From Bradyrhizobium sp. CCBAU 53421 (GTDB lineage Bacteria; Pseudomonadota; Alphaproteobacteria; Rhizobiales; Xanthobacteraceae), in contig NZ_CP030047.1 in NCBI RefSeq assembly GCF_015291625.1, positions 6,014,001 through 6,078,000 on the forward strand: a stretch of 64,000 nucleotides of DNA, read 5' to 3'. Made by a program: the position numbers and the translations under genes. Below, piece after piece: positions 18,350 to 27,992 of this stretch. The notes under the pieces are model-generated. The model was not told the origin of the DNA, ran no database searches, and saw nothing but the letters and a program-made list of their open reading frames with translations. Position 1 is the first letter of the stretch; every line of letters begins with the position of its first letter.

Positions 18350-18823
18350 CTATTGAAACCGTTCCGAGTAATACAGCGTGTAAGTACAGGGATTGGTATT
18401 GCCGCTGACACACAGTACCGACCGCAGCACCATCGGCGCCAATGTGACCGTCGTTGCGTATGAATAATACTTCGGCTGCGAGGGATCGGAGTTGGTTGAA
18501 GAGCAGACAGCATTGCCTTCGCCGCAAATGAGCTGAAAGCTGGAGATCGGATAACGGCTGTCGGCCTTGGCGGTCGCCGTCTGCGCCCAAGTGGTTGTAT
18601 TCGTGACGTCTGGAGGCGGAGAATACAGGATGGATTGGCCGAACCCGCGCAACGCTGCGAACGCCGATATGTACTGGAAGCCCGCGACCGCAAGATCAGC
18701 AAGCGGCATGAGGACGATCAGGATCAGGAAAACGTAGATGATAGGCACTTCCAACGCGACGGCGCCGCGTTGATCCGCGATCAGCGAACGCTTGAGACTC
18801 TTACCACTTTCCCTGCAAGCCAC
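18350..18823 (-). CDS. TadE/TadF-family minor pilin-like protein
   Basis: A 157-residue pseudopilin. The cytoplasmic N-terminus ends in ADQRGAVALEVPIIYVFLIL, with the RG-A-x-A-L-E pattern followed by a helix to about 50. The periplasmic domain has four cysteines (LICGEG, AVCSST, SVLCVS, NPCTY), possibly two disulfides. The start is GTG at 18823, 6 nt after the stop of the methyltransferase gene. A start inside (such as a later Met) would remove the leader, so GTG is preferred. It lies 7 nt before tadG, so the two are probably co-translated. It may be the TadF equivalent. Confidence 0.8.
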   Translation of the reverse strand: MACRESGKSLKRSLIADQRGAVALEVPIIYVFLILIVLMPLADLAVAGFQYISAFAALRGFGQSILYSPPPDVTNTTTWAQTATAKADSRYPISSFQLICGEGNAVCSSTNSDPSQPKYYSYATTVTLAPMVLRSVLCVSGNTNPCTYTLYYSERFQ

Positions 18824-18829
18824 GGCCGC

Positions 18830-19483
18830 TCACCATACGTAGGGAATCAATCTCCAGCGCGATGCCTCGTAGCTGGAATATTCGGGAAGGGTGCGCCGAA
18901 GCACGTCCTCCTCGTAGAGGATCCGGCTGACCTGGATGCCGATGTGCAGGATCAGCAAGGCCACGGTCATCCAGCTCAGATGCTGCAGCACGACCCCGAG
19001 GAACACGATCTCTTCCGACAAATAGAGAGGATGCTTGATCCATTTGTACGGGCCGCTCTGCACCACCGAACGTGCCTGCGGCACCAGGCTGAACGACCGT
19101 CCGAGGTGCCGGATAGTGACGAGTATCATGATCACGCCGGCCAGCACGCAAACCGTGGATACCAGGTTTGCCAGCGTCCCTTCGGTCTTGTCGAAGAACG
19201 TGATCGTCCATGGAAAATAGGTGCCGACGAATGCCGCGATCCGCGGCAGCAGGCCTTCCGCCTGCGCCTTGGCAGGCCCTCGGGTGAGGATCAGCAGCGC
19301 CAGCAGCAGGTAGAACACCGCGACGCAAAGGCTCGACACGATCGACGGCCAGGGCTCGCCCCCCATCGTTCCGAGCTTGAGCGTCACGACCAGCCCCAGA
19401 AGGAGAAACCACGCGCTGCCCAGGAACCGGGTGATCCGGTCGTAAGCCAGGCTTGCCGGCAATGTCATTGTACTTGCACTCAT
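18830..19483 (-). CDS. ICMT-like membrane methyltransferase inside Tad operon
   Basis: A 217-residue integral membrane protein with about five to six helices. The C-terminal half has the isoprenylcysteine carboxyl methyltransferase/PEMT fold signature: HLGRSFSLVPQAR, VQSGPYKWIKHPLYLSEE, and E-E-x-x-L plus YSSYEASRWRLIPYVW at the end. These correspond to the SAM-binding RHPxY and EE motifs. It lies between tadC (3-nt gap) and a tadE-like gene (6-nt gap), so it is transcribed and probably translated with pilus genes. The prepilin peptidase of this locus lacks a methylase domain, so N-methylation of processed pilin is a possible job; that is inference. Members of this family also methylate small molecules and lipids. 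Confidence 0.8.
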   Translation of the reverse strand: MSASTMTLPASLAYDRITRFLGSAWFLLLGLVVTLKLGTMGGEPWPSIVSSLCVAVFYLLLALLILTRGPAKAQAEGLLPRIAAFVGTYFPWTITFFDKTEGTLANLVSTVCVLAGVIMILVTIRHLGRSFSLVPQARSVVQSGPYKWIKHPLYLSEEIVFLGVVLQHLSWMTVALLILHIGIQVSRILYEEDVLRRTLPEYSSYEASRWRLIPYVW

Positions 19484-19486
19484 GGC

Positions 19487-20395
19487 TCAGTGACCGAGGT
19501 TGGAGAACGTACGTATGAGGTGGAGGAACGGGCTTCCGCCCAGGATGACGAACATCGCCGGCAGCAGGAACAGCACCATCGGAACGGTGAGCTTGGCGCC
19601 CAGCTTGTGCGCCCTTTCTTCCAGCTTGGTGATGCGCTCCCGGCGCAAGTCGGTCGCGATGCTGCGCAGGGCCTGGCTCAGCGGCGTGCCGTATTGCAGG
19701 CTTTGGCTGACCATGGTGCCGAAACGACGGAGCCCCTCCGACGTGCTGGCAAGCTTCTCGAATGCCTCAGCGCGGGTCGGCAGGACACGGAGATCGTCAA
19801 GCAGACCGTGCAACACATGGGCGATCGCAGGATTGGTCTCGCGCATTTCGTCCGCCACGCGTTCCAGCGCGCTCTCCAGGCCCATGCCCGCTTCGCTGCA
19901 GACAACGAGCAGGTCGATCATGTCGGGTGTGCCCGCGCGAATCGCCGAATCGAAGCGCCGCTTCATGACCATGAGAATCAGGCGTGGCGCCATGATTCCG
20001 ATCGCCAGGCCCATGAACGTGAAGATCATCACGTCGCTGAACGGTCTTCCCAGAACCTGCGAGATGACGAAGGCCGCGATCGGGAGCAGGAACGAGCTCA
20101 CCATCTTGAAGCCGATCCAGATCGGCAACATCCGGTAGTGATTGAAGCCGGCCGATTGCAGGACCAACCGCAACTCGGAGAGATTTTCCTGCGCGTAGAA
20201 GCGCCTGTAGCGCGTGCCGACCGATGAAAGCCAGCCGATCAGGTCGTTCGACGAGCCCCCTCGGTCGGGGATGCCCAGCACCGCGTTCGACACACGCGTG
20301 TCCAGGGCGCGGAGATGGACCTCGCGGATGATCAACAGGAAGGTCGCAGCCGCGACCGCGACGGCAAGAGCTGCCCAACCGACACCGGCGGTCAT
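19487..20395 (-). CDS. tadC: Tad pilus inner membrane platform protein TadC
   Basis: A 302-residue inner membrane protein with four helices (about 5-25, 95-140, 270-295) and one type II secretion F domain at about 155-275 (SAIRAGTPDMIDLLVVCSEAG, LQYGTPLSQALRSIATDLR, KLGAKLTVPMVLFLLP). It pairs with TadB to form the platform that couples the ATPase to pilus growth. The ATG at 20395 overlaps the tadB stop as ATGA, which outranks the longer frame to 20455. Confidence 0.92.
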   Translation of the reverse strand: MTAGVGWAALAVAVAAATFLLIIREVHLRALDTRVSNAVLGIPDRGGSSNDLIGWLSSVGTRYRRFYAQENLSELRLVLQSAGFNHYRMLPIWIGFKMVSSFLLPIAAFVISQVLGRPFSDVMIFTFMGLAIGIMAPRLILMVMKRRFDSAIRAGTPDMIDLLVVCSEAGMGLESALERVADEMRETNPAIAHVLHGLLDDLRVLPTRAEAFEKLASTSEGLRRFGTMVSQSLQYGTPLSQALRSIATDLRRERITKLEERAHKLGAKLTVPMVLFLLPAMFVILGGSPFLHLIRTFSNLGH

Positions 20396-21317
20396 AGCGA
20401 CGTTTCCCTTCTCACCATCCAGCGGATGACGAAATGCCCCATCACGACCGAACACACCGCATACGCGAGCAGCATGTTTCCTTGCGGATCGGAAAACAGC
20501 AGGTCGACCGAGCGCGGATTGATCCAGTAGAGCAGCCCACCGATAATCGCCGGCGCGGCCGTGAGGGCGCGCGAGGAGAAGATCACCTCTCCCGCCAGCG
20601 CCTTGGCACGGGACGCCAGCGCGACCCGCTGACTCACCGTCTCGCCCAGTGTCTGCAGCGTCTCGGCAAGACTGCCGCCGGTCTTCAACTGCACCGCAAG
20701 CGTCACCGCGAACATGGCATATTCCGGCACCTGCGTTCGCCGATAGACATCTTCCACGGCTTCCTCGGGCGACCTGCCCATGTTCAATTCGCTACACACG
20801 ATGGCGAACTGCCCGGATGTCGGTTGCGGCATCTCGCGCGCAATGGTGCGGAACGCTTCGTTGACCGGCAGCCCCGATCGGACGGTGCCCGTCACCAGCT
20901 GGATCGCATCGGGAAGCTGCTGGAACAGTTGATTTGCGAGACGCCGTTGCTGCCATCCAAACAGACCGCGCACGACCAGCAGGGCAACGATCGCGGCCGC
21001 AATACCCGCCTTCAGGCCGGAGAACCTGAGGAACTCGTTGGCATAGAGGACACCGGCCGCCGCGAATGCCGCGGCAAGCAGCACATAGACCGGCCGCACG
21101 GGGTACACCATCTCGGGGCGGTAATTGGCCAGGCGATCGAGCAGATTCCAGCGTGACGCCTTGGCCGCGCGGCGGATCGACACCAGGGTTGCCGCTTGAG
21201 CCGTGGGCAACGCAATCTCGAGCTGGCGGTCCATGCGCCGCTGTCGCGAGTCGAGCCACAGCGTGTTGGCCGTAGCACACAGCAGCAGCACCAGAACGAT
21301 GACCAGGGGTGTCGACA

Positions 21318-21318
<1 letters not shown>
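20392..21318 (-). CDS. tadB: Tad pilus inner membrane platform protein TadB
   Basis: A 308-residue protein with an N-terminal helix (3-20), two helices at about 72-115, a type II secretion F domain at about 125-255 (LFQQLPDAIQLVTGTVRSGL, MGRSPEEAVEDVYRRTQVPE, LKTGGSLAETLQTLGETV) and C-terminal helices. Length is usual for TadB. The start coincides with the last base of the cpaF stop region (overlap at 21318), and the end overlaps tadC by 4 nt, so it sits in a tightly coupled operon. Confidence 0.92.
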
Positions 21319-22756
<1,438 letters not shown>

Positions 22757-22760
<4 letters not shown>

Positions 22761-23959
22761 AGCCCGAGCCACCTTTTCCACCCGGCCTTCTTGTTGGCGC
22801 CGACGCCGGTGATCTCCCGTACGATCGGAGCCAGGTGACGCCGCAACCCGGATACGTGCTTCAGCGCGGGAACGCCGAGGTTGACCGCCTGGGTCATTCC
22901 CTTGCCGAGATCGGGGATCACCATGTCGGGCTCGGCGCCAAGCGCCTTGACGATCGTAGCCCTGGGCAGGCCGCCAGGCCGGCCGGCACGGTTGAGCAAC
23001 GTGAAGACCCGGTCCTTGCCCGCGATGTTGGTGACGGCGTTGCGGAGCGCGTGCGCGTTGCGCAGGCCGGTCACCTCGGCTTCCAGCAGCACCAGCACAT
23101 GGCGCGACATCTGGATCACCGGATAGATCGATGCCGGGAACGGCACCGGCACGTCGACCACGACGTAGTTGAACCGCTGGCGCAGCAAGCCCAGCACGTG
23201 CCGCACGCCCGCCTCGGTGATGTCGAGCTTGGCATCGAGATCTTCGTCACCGGAGATCAAGCAGACCCGATCGTTCACCTCGATTGCCGTCCGCTCCAGA
23301 AACAGTGTGTCTGCCCGCATCGGATTTTCGAGCGCGATGCGCAAACCAGGTCCCGGACGGACACCCAGCATCACCGCGGTTTCGCCATTCTGCAGATGCA
23401 GGTCGAGCAGCGCGACCTTGGCCTTGGTGGTTTCGGCCAATTGCAGCGCGAGATTGATCGCGATGCTGGTCGCTCCGGCGCCGCCCTGCGCGCCGCAGAT
23501 CGAGACCACATGCCCGCCGCGGTCATTCTGGACGGGCGCGGCGTCGCCGATCAGCTTCGGTCGCAGCTGGTCCAGCACGATGTCCCTGGTGATCGGCGTT
23601 GGAAGGTATTCGGTAAGGCCGATCTCCATCAGTTCGCGGTAGAAAGTGATCTCCCGGTTCTCGCCGATCAAGGCCACCTTCACGTCGGGCGGACAGACGC
23701 TGGCGAGGCGCTCGAGCTCGGTGAAGGGATCATCCAGCCCGCTGATGTCGGTCACCAGCGCGTACAGATCGGTATCGGTCTCGAGCATCCGTGTCGCGTG
23801 GCGGATGGTGCCACGCCGGATCACCAGATTGGCGCCGTCGAGACCCTTGCGAAGAGCCGCAGCGCTGAGCTCGTCGTTCACGAAACAGACGATACGGTTG
23901 CGTGCAACAAGCGACGTCGTCTCTTCGGGTGCGTCCACCACTGCCATGTTCACACTCAT
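22757..23959 (-). CDS. cpaE: Tad pilus localisation ATPase CpaE/TadZ
   Basis: A 400-residue MinD/ParA-like protein that places the Tad apparatus. Residues about 20-135 form a degenerate receiver-like domain. A deviant Walker A is seen at about 154-162 (CGAQGGAGATSIAIN, with Ala where the signature Lys/Gly normally sits). VVVDVPVPFP is the Walker B position. The missing P-loop lysine is common among TadZ-type proteins. The start ATG 23959 overlaps the cpaB stop as TGATG; the TTG one codon earlier is less likely. Confidence 0.92.
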
Positions 23960-24921
23960 CAACGTTTCTCCGGCGTCTTGCCAACGTCACTCGCGGCTGC
24001 AGTCGTTTGGCGGTCGAAGTCGGACGGTCCGTCACAACCCACACGCACGTCGTCGTCGACGTCCTGCTTCCTGACCGAGTATTGCTTGACCCCGCTGCCG
24101 GTATAGATCGCCACCGTCGTGCTCTGACCGGCGACGGCGCTCTGGCGTGCCAGCTCGGGCGACACATCGCAGCTTGACGTCGCACCGGTGTCGGCCTTGT
24201 CCCACTGCTCGGCCGCAGCCCGGACGACCAGCGAGAGCGTTCCAAGCTGCTTGGCGACGGCGACCTTCTTGACCTGGTCCGGCTTGAGCTCCAGCGAGAC
24301 GGTTTGCGCCGTCTTGCCGACCACAGCATTGCTGACGGGACGCCCGCCCTGCGCAATCTCCTGGTCGATCGCGATCACGCGCACGTTGGACAGCACGGTT
24401 TCGCTGACGGCGCGCTTCACCGGATCCGCCTTCTCGAACACCTGGGTCAGCACCACGTCGACATTGTCGCCCGGCCTGATCAGGCCCGAGACGCCGGTCT
24501 CCTCGTCGACCTTGATGCTGATCGCGCGGCTGTCCGGCGCCAGAACGCTGGCGAGGAAGCCACGATCCTTCGGACGCAGGATGTCTTCCAGACTGATGGC
24601 GCTGCCGGCGTCGACGAACTTGCGGACCAGAGAACCGGGAAGTCCGGCCTTGGAATCAGGCGTCTCGAGGATCGCGCCTGCCGGCACACGGTTCGGCGCC
24701 GCCTGGCGCACGGCGAAATCCTCGTCCCGCGCCAACGTCCCCTTCGACAGCGGACGTGTCGCCACAAAGTAGCCGACGGTCGCCGCTGGCGCGGGCGCCG
24801 GCTTTTCCGCCACCTCCGCGACAACCGTATCCTTGTGGTTCGCGTTATAGGCAATGATCCCGAGTGCCGTCGCTGCGAGCAGCAGCACCATGATGATCGA
24901 GACGCGCAAAGCGGACGACAT
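23959..24921 (-). CDS. cpaB: Tad pilus assembly protein CpaB/RcpC
   Basis: A 320-residue periplasmic protein anchored by one helix (about 7-25). An SAF domain at about 45-105 contains VATRPLSKGTLARDEDF and VPAGAILETPD. The RcpC domain follows, with IRPGDNVDVVLTQVF and VLSNVRVIAIDQ, then GKTAQTVSLELKPDQVKKV. CpaB/RcpC interacts with the secretin and is needed for pilus biogenesis. Start ATG 24921 lies 1 nt after the cpaA stop. The C-terminal 80 residues are variable and carry two cysteines (SSCDVS, VGCDG). Confidence 0.92.
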   Translation of the reverse strand: MSSALRVSIIMVLLLAATALGIIAYNANHKDTVVAEVAEKPAPAPAATVGYFVATRPLSKGTLARDEDFAVRQAAPNRVPAGAILETPDSKAGLPGSLVRKFVDAGSAISLEDILRPKDRGFLASVLAPDSRAISIKVDEETGVSGLIRPGDNVDVVLTQVFEKADPVKRAVSETVLSNVRVIAIDQEIAQGGRPVSNAVVGKTAQTVSLELKPDQVKKVAVAKQLGTLSLVVRAAAEQWDKADTGATSSCDVSPELARQSAVAGQSTTVAIYTGSGVKQYSVRKQDVDDDVRVGCDGPSDFDRQTTAAASDVGKTPEKR

Positions 24922-24922
24922 G

Positions 24923-25429
24923 TCAAAATCCTTTGCTCAAAATGGCCCAGATACCGCCGCATGCGATGGCCACCCCGTAAGGCAGCGGCGCATGTCTCAA
25001 ATGACGCCAGCGCTCGACCGCATAGACCCTTCGCGCGAGCGAAGATCCGGCGGGCGCCAGCCTTGGATATGGCAAACGGCGCATCATCAAATGCACTGCG
25101 GCCAGAGCGCCACCGGCCAATGCAGTTACGGTCAGCAACTCAATCACGCCGGCCAGCGGGAGACCGATCGCCAGGGCAACCAGCAATTTGACATCGCCGC
25201 CGCCGATCATTCCGCGCTGGTAGATCACGAACAGCACGAGAAACAGGATTGCGGCGACGATCAGCGACTGGCCAATCTGCATCGGACCGGCCAATTGACC
25301 AACGATCCCAAGGAACGCCAGTGCCAGACAAACTTCGTTTCGGATCAACCGTGTCGCGATATCGATCGTTGCGACATAGAACAACAATGCGATTTCCAGA
25401 CACGAGGTCGTGGACGCAATCCAATTCAT
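24923..25429 (-). CDS. cpaA: Flp prepilin peptidase CpaA/TadV
   Basis: A 168-residue inner membrane aspartic peptidase (A24 family) that removes the leader from Flp and TadE-type prepilins. The catalytic aspartates lie in YVATIDIATRLIRN (about residue 22) and GMIGGGDVKL. Six helices are predicted. It is the short TadV form, lacking the cysteine-containing N-methyltransferase domain of PilD. ATG 25429 is chosen; GAGG lies 11 nt upstream. The frame can also open at ATG 25462, within a hairpin. It is the first gene of the assembly operon after the pilin genes. Confidence 0.9.
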   Translation of the reverse strand: MNWIASTTSCLEIALLFYVATIDIATRLIRNEVCLALAFLGIVGQLAGPMQIGQSLIVAAILFLVLFVIYQRGMIGGGDVKLLVALAIGLPLAGVIELLTVTALAGGALAAVHLMMRRLPYPRLAPAGSSLARRVYAVERWRHLRHAPLPYGVAIACGGIWAILSKGF

Positions 25430-25453
25430 GAAAATATGTGCCTCAGAAATGGC

Positions 25454-25477
25454 GGGGGGCATAAAATGATGCCCCCC
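25454..25477 (-). promoter_or_regulatory. GC-rich hairpin between flp pilin and cpaA
   Basis: A perfect 9-bp inverted repeat, GGGGGGCAT and ATGCCCCCC, with a 6-nt loop lies between the second pilin stop and the cpaA start. There is no T-run after it, so it is more likely a partial terminator, RNA 3'-end stabiliser or processing site than a full terminator. Such an element would keep pilin mRNA in excess over assembly-gene mRNA. Confidence 0.6.
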
Positions 25478-25499
25478 TCCGAAGCGCAGTATTCTGTGC

Positions 25500-25715
25500 T
25501 CAGGCAGAAGCCGCGTTGGTAACTGTGCTCGTGATGGTGCTGATCGCACTGGACAGCGCAGAGCCGATACCGGTCGTAGCGTCTGTTCCGAACGCGGCCG
25601 CAACCGCCGCGACGATGCAGGCAGCCACGATCACGTACTCGAATGACACCACGCCGTCTCTGTCCGTGCGCAGACGCACCAACGCTTCTCTGGCCTCGAT
25701 GAAACAACGCAACAT
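25500..25715 (-). CDS. flp: Flp pilin, second copy
   Basis: A 71-residue prepilin. The leader MLRCFIEAREALVRLRTDRDG is followed by VVSFEYVIVAACIVAAVAAAF. Cleavage is expected after the glycine, leaving Glu5 and Tyr6 of the mature chain, the Flp hallmark. The mature 50-residue protein ends in Ser/Thr/Ala-rich sequence (SAISTITSTVTNAASA). AGGAGG lies just before the ATG at 25715. It is nearly identical to the other pilin in the mature N-terminal half, but the leader differs (it has a cysteine). Confidence 0.93.
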   Translation of the reverse strand: MLRCFIEAREALVRLRTDRDGVVSFEYVIVAACIVAAVAAAFGTDATTGIGSALSSAISTITSTVTNAASA

Positions 25716-25763
25716 GGAGATGCCTCCTCTACCTTGCCAACATCGCCAATCCGGTTAACAGCT

Positions 25764-25787
25764 GTTGGCAGAAGAGAGCCTGCCAAC
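25764..25787 (-). promoter_or_regulatory. Hairpin between the two flp genes
   Basis: An 8-bp stem, GTTGGCAG and CTGCCAAC, with an 8-nt loop lies in the 88-nt spacer. A second copy of TGCCAAC at 25735-25741 could pair with the same GTTGGCA arm, giving two mutually exclusive structures. No T-run follows. It may set the ratio of the two pilin messages. Confidence 0.45.
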
Positions 25788-25803
25788 GCCGTCAATGTTC
25801 GGA

Positions 25804-26019
25804 TCAGGCCGAGACCGCATTGGTGACGTTGGTGGTGATCGTGCTGATCGCGGAGCTCAGCGCCGAGCCGATGCCGGACCCGGTGCCAGTTCCGAATGCC
25901 GCGGCAACCGCGGCGACGACGCAAGCGGCGACGATCACGTATTCGAACGACACAACGCCGTCCTTGTCCGAGGCGAGACGCTTGAAGGCTTCGGTGGTCT
26001 GGATATACAGATTCAACAT
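25804..26019 (-). CDS. flp: Flp pilin, first copy
   Basis: A 71-residue prepilin, the first gene of the Tad locus. The leader MLNLYIQTTEAFKRLASDKDG is followed by VVSFEYVIVAACVVAAVAAAF, with Glu5 and Tyr6 after the predicted cleavage site. The tail is GSGIGSALSSAISTI, then TTNVTNAVSA. An AAAGGGA ribosome site lies upstream of the ATG at 26019. The promoter for the pilins must lie in the AT-richer DNA at about 26020-26160. Confidence 0.93.
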   Translation of the reverse strand: MLNLYIQTTEAFKRLASDKDGVVSFEYVIVAACVVAAVAAAFGTGTGSGIGSALSSAISTITTNVTNAVSA

Positions 26020-26405
26020 AGGAAAAAATCCCTTTTACGATTAATTTACGCAATATGTTGGCGGGGGGCAAAATCCAGTGCCAACTAAGAGTTGTTTATA
26101 ATGCGTCGCGAGAAATCTGTCACTTGGTAATCGTTTATTAACCCTACTGACGTAGCGGCCGCCGCCCTGTGTGGGCGCGGCGCTCCGAATCGAGGTGCGA
26201 GAAACCCCTTAAATAATAGGTGTTTCGGCATTTCATGACATTTCAGTTCGGGCCATTCCGTGCGAATACGGTCCCGGTGCCCCGGAGCGGCGTATCCCGC
26301 TTGCGTACCCCTCCAGGCCGGTCGCAGCACGCGGCATTTTGTCGTTCCCGAAGCTGCCGATGGTCATCTGCCGGGAGCAATCAAGGGGAGCGGCGGGCAA
26401 GCAAG
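26020..26405. other. Upstream region of the Tad locus
   Basis: 386 nt with an AT-richer half next to the pilin gene (26020-26150). No protein-coding signal is convincing. A near-sigma54 pattern (TGGCAC...TTTGC) is present at about 26057-26074, but its spacing is one base too long. The other half lies behind the stop of the membrane protein gene at 26406. Confidence 0.5.
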
Positions 26406-27911
26406 CTACTTCCGCGGCTCCGAATTGTCCCTCGGCTGCCGTCGCCGAACATGGACGACGGCCACGTCGTCGGCATAGGTTCTCTCCCACTCCGGCAGCC
26501 GATCGAGCAGCCCCACCGCCGGCGTCGACGGAGACAGCAGCGTTGCGTCGATCTTGAACTCATCGAGCACCCTGACGAAATCCGGCAGGTCAGAGAGCGT
26601 GATGGCATTGACATAGCGATCGAGAAAGGCCGCCCCGTACAGTTCGGCACGTGAATCGATGAACACCGGAATATTCTGGAACATCAGATATCCGCAGAAG
26701 AAGTAGGCGTTGAGCACCCGATCCGCCCCTTGCTCCTTCAACTTCTCGACCGCGGCGCGCGGCACGAGTGGTGGCGAAAGGTCCTTGACGGCAAGAACCA
26801 CCCCGCTGGCGACGACGAGAGCGGCGATCGCTGCGATCACCGTCGACCGCGCCGGGGCGACCACTTTCCGAGCGTGTTGCAACTGGGGCCACGACAGGTG
26901 CTGCGCCAACGGAGTGGCAATGAAGATGGGCACAATCAATGCAAAAACGTCGACATACCGCACGTGGACGAGCGTCTGATAAAGCACCGCCAGGAGCGTG
27001 GCGATCCTGATCGGAGGGAGCTTGAGCCCGCTGTAGAGCAGGTAGCCGAGGCCAGCGATAAAGCATGGCGTGACGGCATGCATGGTACTGAAGTCCAGGG
27101 GTCGCCACTCGCTGATATAAGAGAGAGCACCTCCCAGACGCAAAATGCGCACGATGACCAGGATCGTTTCCGGCCCGTACGGGGTAATGCAGGCGGCCCC
27201 AAGCGCCAGCACCCCAAATCGAATCCATTGGAACGCAATCCTGGCGCGGGCCGATTTATCCGACATCCAGAGCGCCTCCAGGGCAAACGGCCCGATCAGC
27301 GCCAAGGCCAGCGTGAAGCTTCCGTGCAGGTTGGCCCAAAGCGTGACGAGCGGGAGATATGCGAACGAAGGAGCCCGTCGTTCTTCGCTCGCCCTGACCA
27401 GAGCGTCAGCCCACACCACCATCAGGGGAAAGACCAGGACATGCGGGCGGGTGAACACGTGGAACGACGTCATGACGATTGCAGCCGCCGCCAAGATCGT
27501 GGCCGGTATGTTGGGCAGTCTTTTCAGGAGCAGGAGCGTCAGCAGATAGTACGCGACCGACGCTGACAGCGCCGCCAGCATCACGGGTCCCGTCCATCCG
27601 GCCAGCTTGTAGGCAACGAAATAAAGGACTTCCGATAGCCACTCGCTGGTTATCCAGGGCGCACCGCGCATCGTGAAGGAGAACATGTCGACGTGAGGCA
27701 CGGCACGATGATCGACGATCCACTGGCCGACCACGATGTGCCAGTAAATGTCGGCATCCTTCAGCAGGAAAGTGCCCCTGGCGATGATCGTGAGATAGGC
27801 AGTGGCCGCGAGCACGAACGGCAACCAGGGCCGAAGGTAATCGCTGCTCGCGGGAGCCGGGCTCAGGCTCGCTTCGGGGTTCACGTCGAGCGAATGGTTG
27901 CTTGAAAGCAT
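26406..27911 (-). CDS. Polytopic membrane protein, GT-C-like, unknown function
   Basis: A 501-residue protein with 10-12 helices. The first outside loop contains LLKDADIYWHIVVGQWI; an Asp-Ala-Asp followed by aromatic/His residues is like the acidic loop motif of GT-C glycosyltransferases. TRPHVLVFPLMV and LWANLHGSF follow, and then a soluble C-terminal domain of about 130 residues (ADRVLNAYFFCGYLMFQNI, IPVFIDSRAELYG). This arrangement, with a Tyr-Phe-x-Gly-Tyr and FIDSRAE motif, occurs in a broad family of uncharacterised bacterial membrane proteins. The start is ATG 27911; the upstream TTG at 27935 is less likely. No neighbour suggests a substrate. Confidence 0.75.
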   Translation of the reverse strand: MLSSNHSLDVNPEASLSPAPASSDYLRPWLPFVLAATAYLTIIARGTFLLKDADIYWHIVVGQWIVDHRAVPHVDMFSFTMRGAPWITSEWLSEVLYFVAYKLAGWTGPVMLAALSASVAYYLLTLLLLKRLPNIPATILAAAAIVMTSFHVFTRPHVLVFPLMVVWADALVRASEERRAPSFAYLPLVTLWANLHGSFTLALALIGPFALEALWMSDKSARARIAFQWIRFGVLALGAACITPYGPETILVIVRILRLGGALSYISEWRPLDFSTMHAVTPCFIAGLGYLLYSGLKLPPIRIATLLAVLYQTLVHVRYVDVFALIVPIFIATPLAQHLSWPQLQHARKVVAPARSTVIAAIAALVVASGVVLAVKDLSPPLVPRAAVEKLKEQGADRVLNAYFFCGYLMFQNIPVFIDSRAELYGAAFLDRYVNAITLSDLPDFVRVLDEFKIDATLLSPSTPAVGLLDRLPEWERTYADDVAVVHVRRRQPRDNSEPRK

Positions 27912-27992
27912 GCTCTCTATCCCGCGTCCTGCCAATCAATCATCGTCAAGTTTGAAAATGTCGTACAGGCTAGAGCACAAAAATTACTCTTT

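Noticed and set aside
26057..26074. Sigma54-like promoter (TGGCAC...TTTGC) upstream of the first flp gene
   Set aside because: The GG and GC dinucleotides are 11 bases apart rather than the strict 10, so it is unlikely to function as such.
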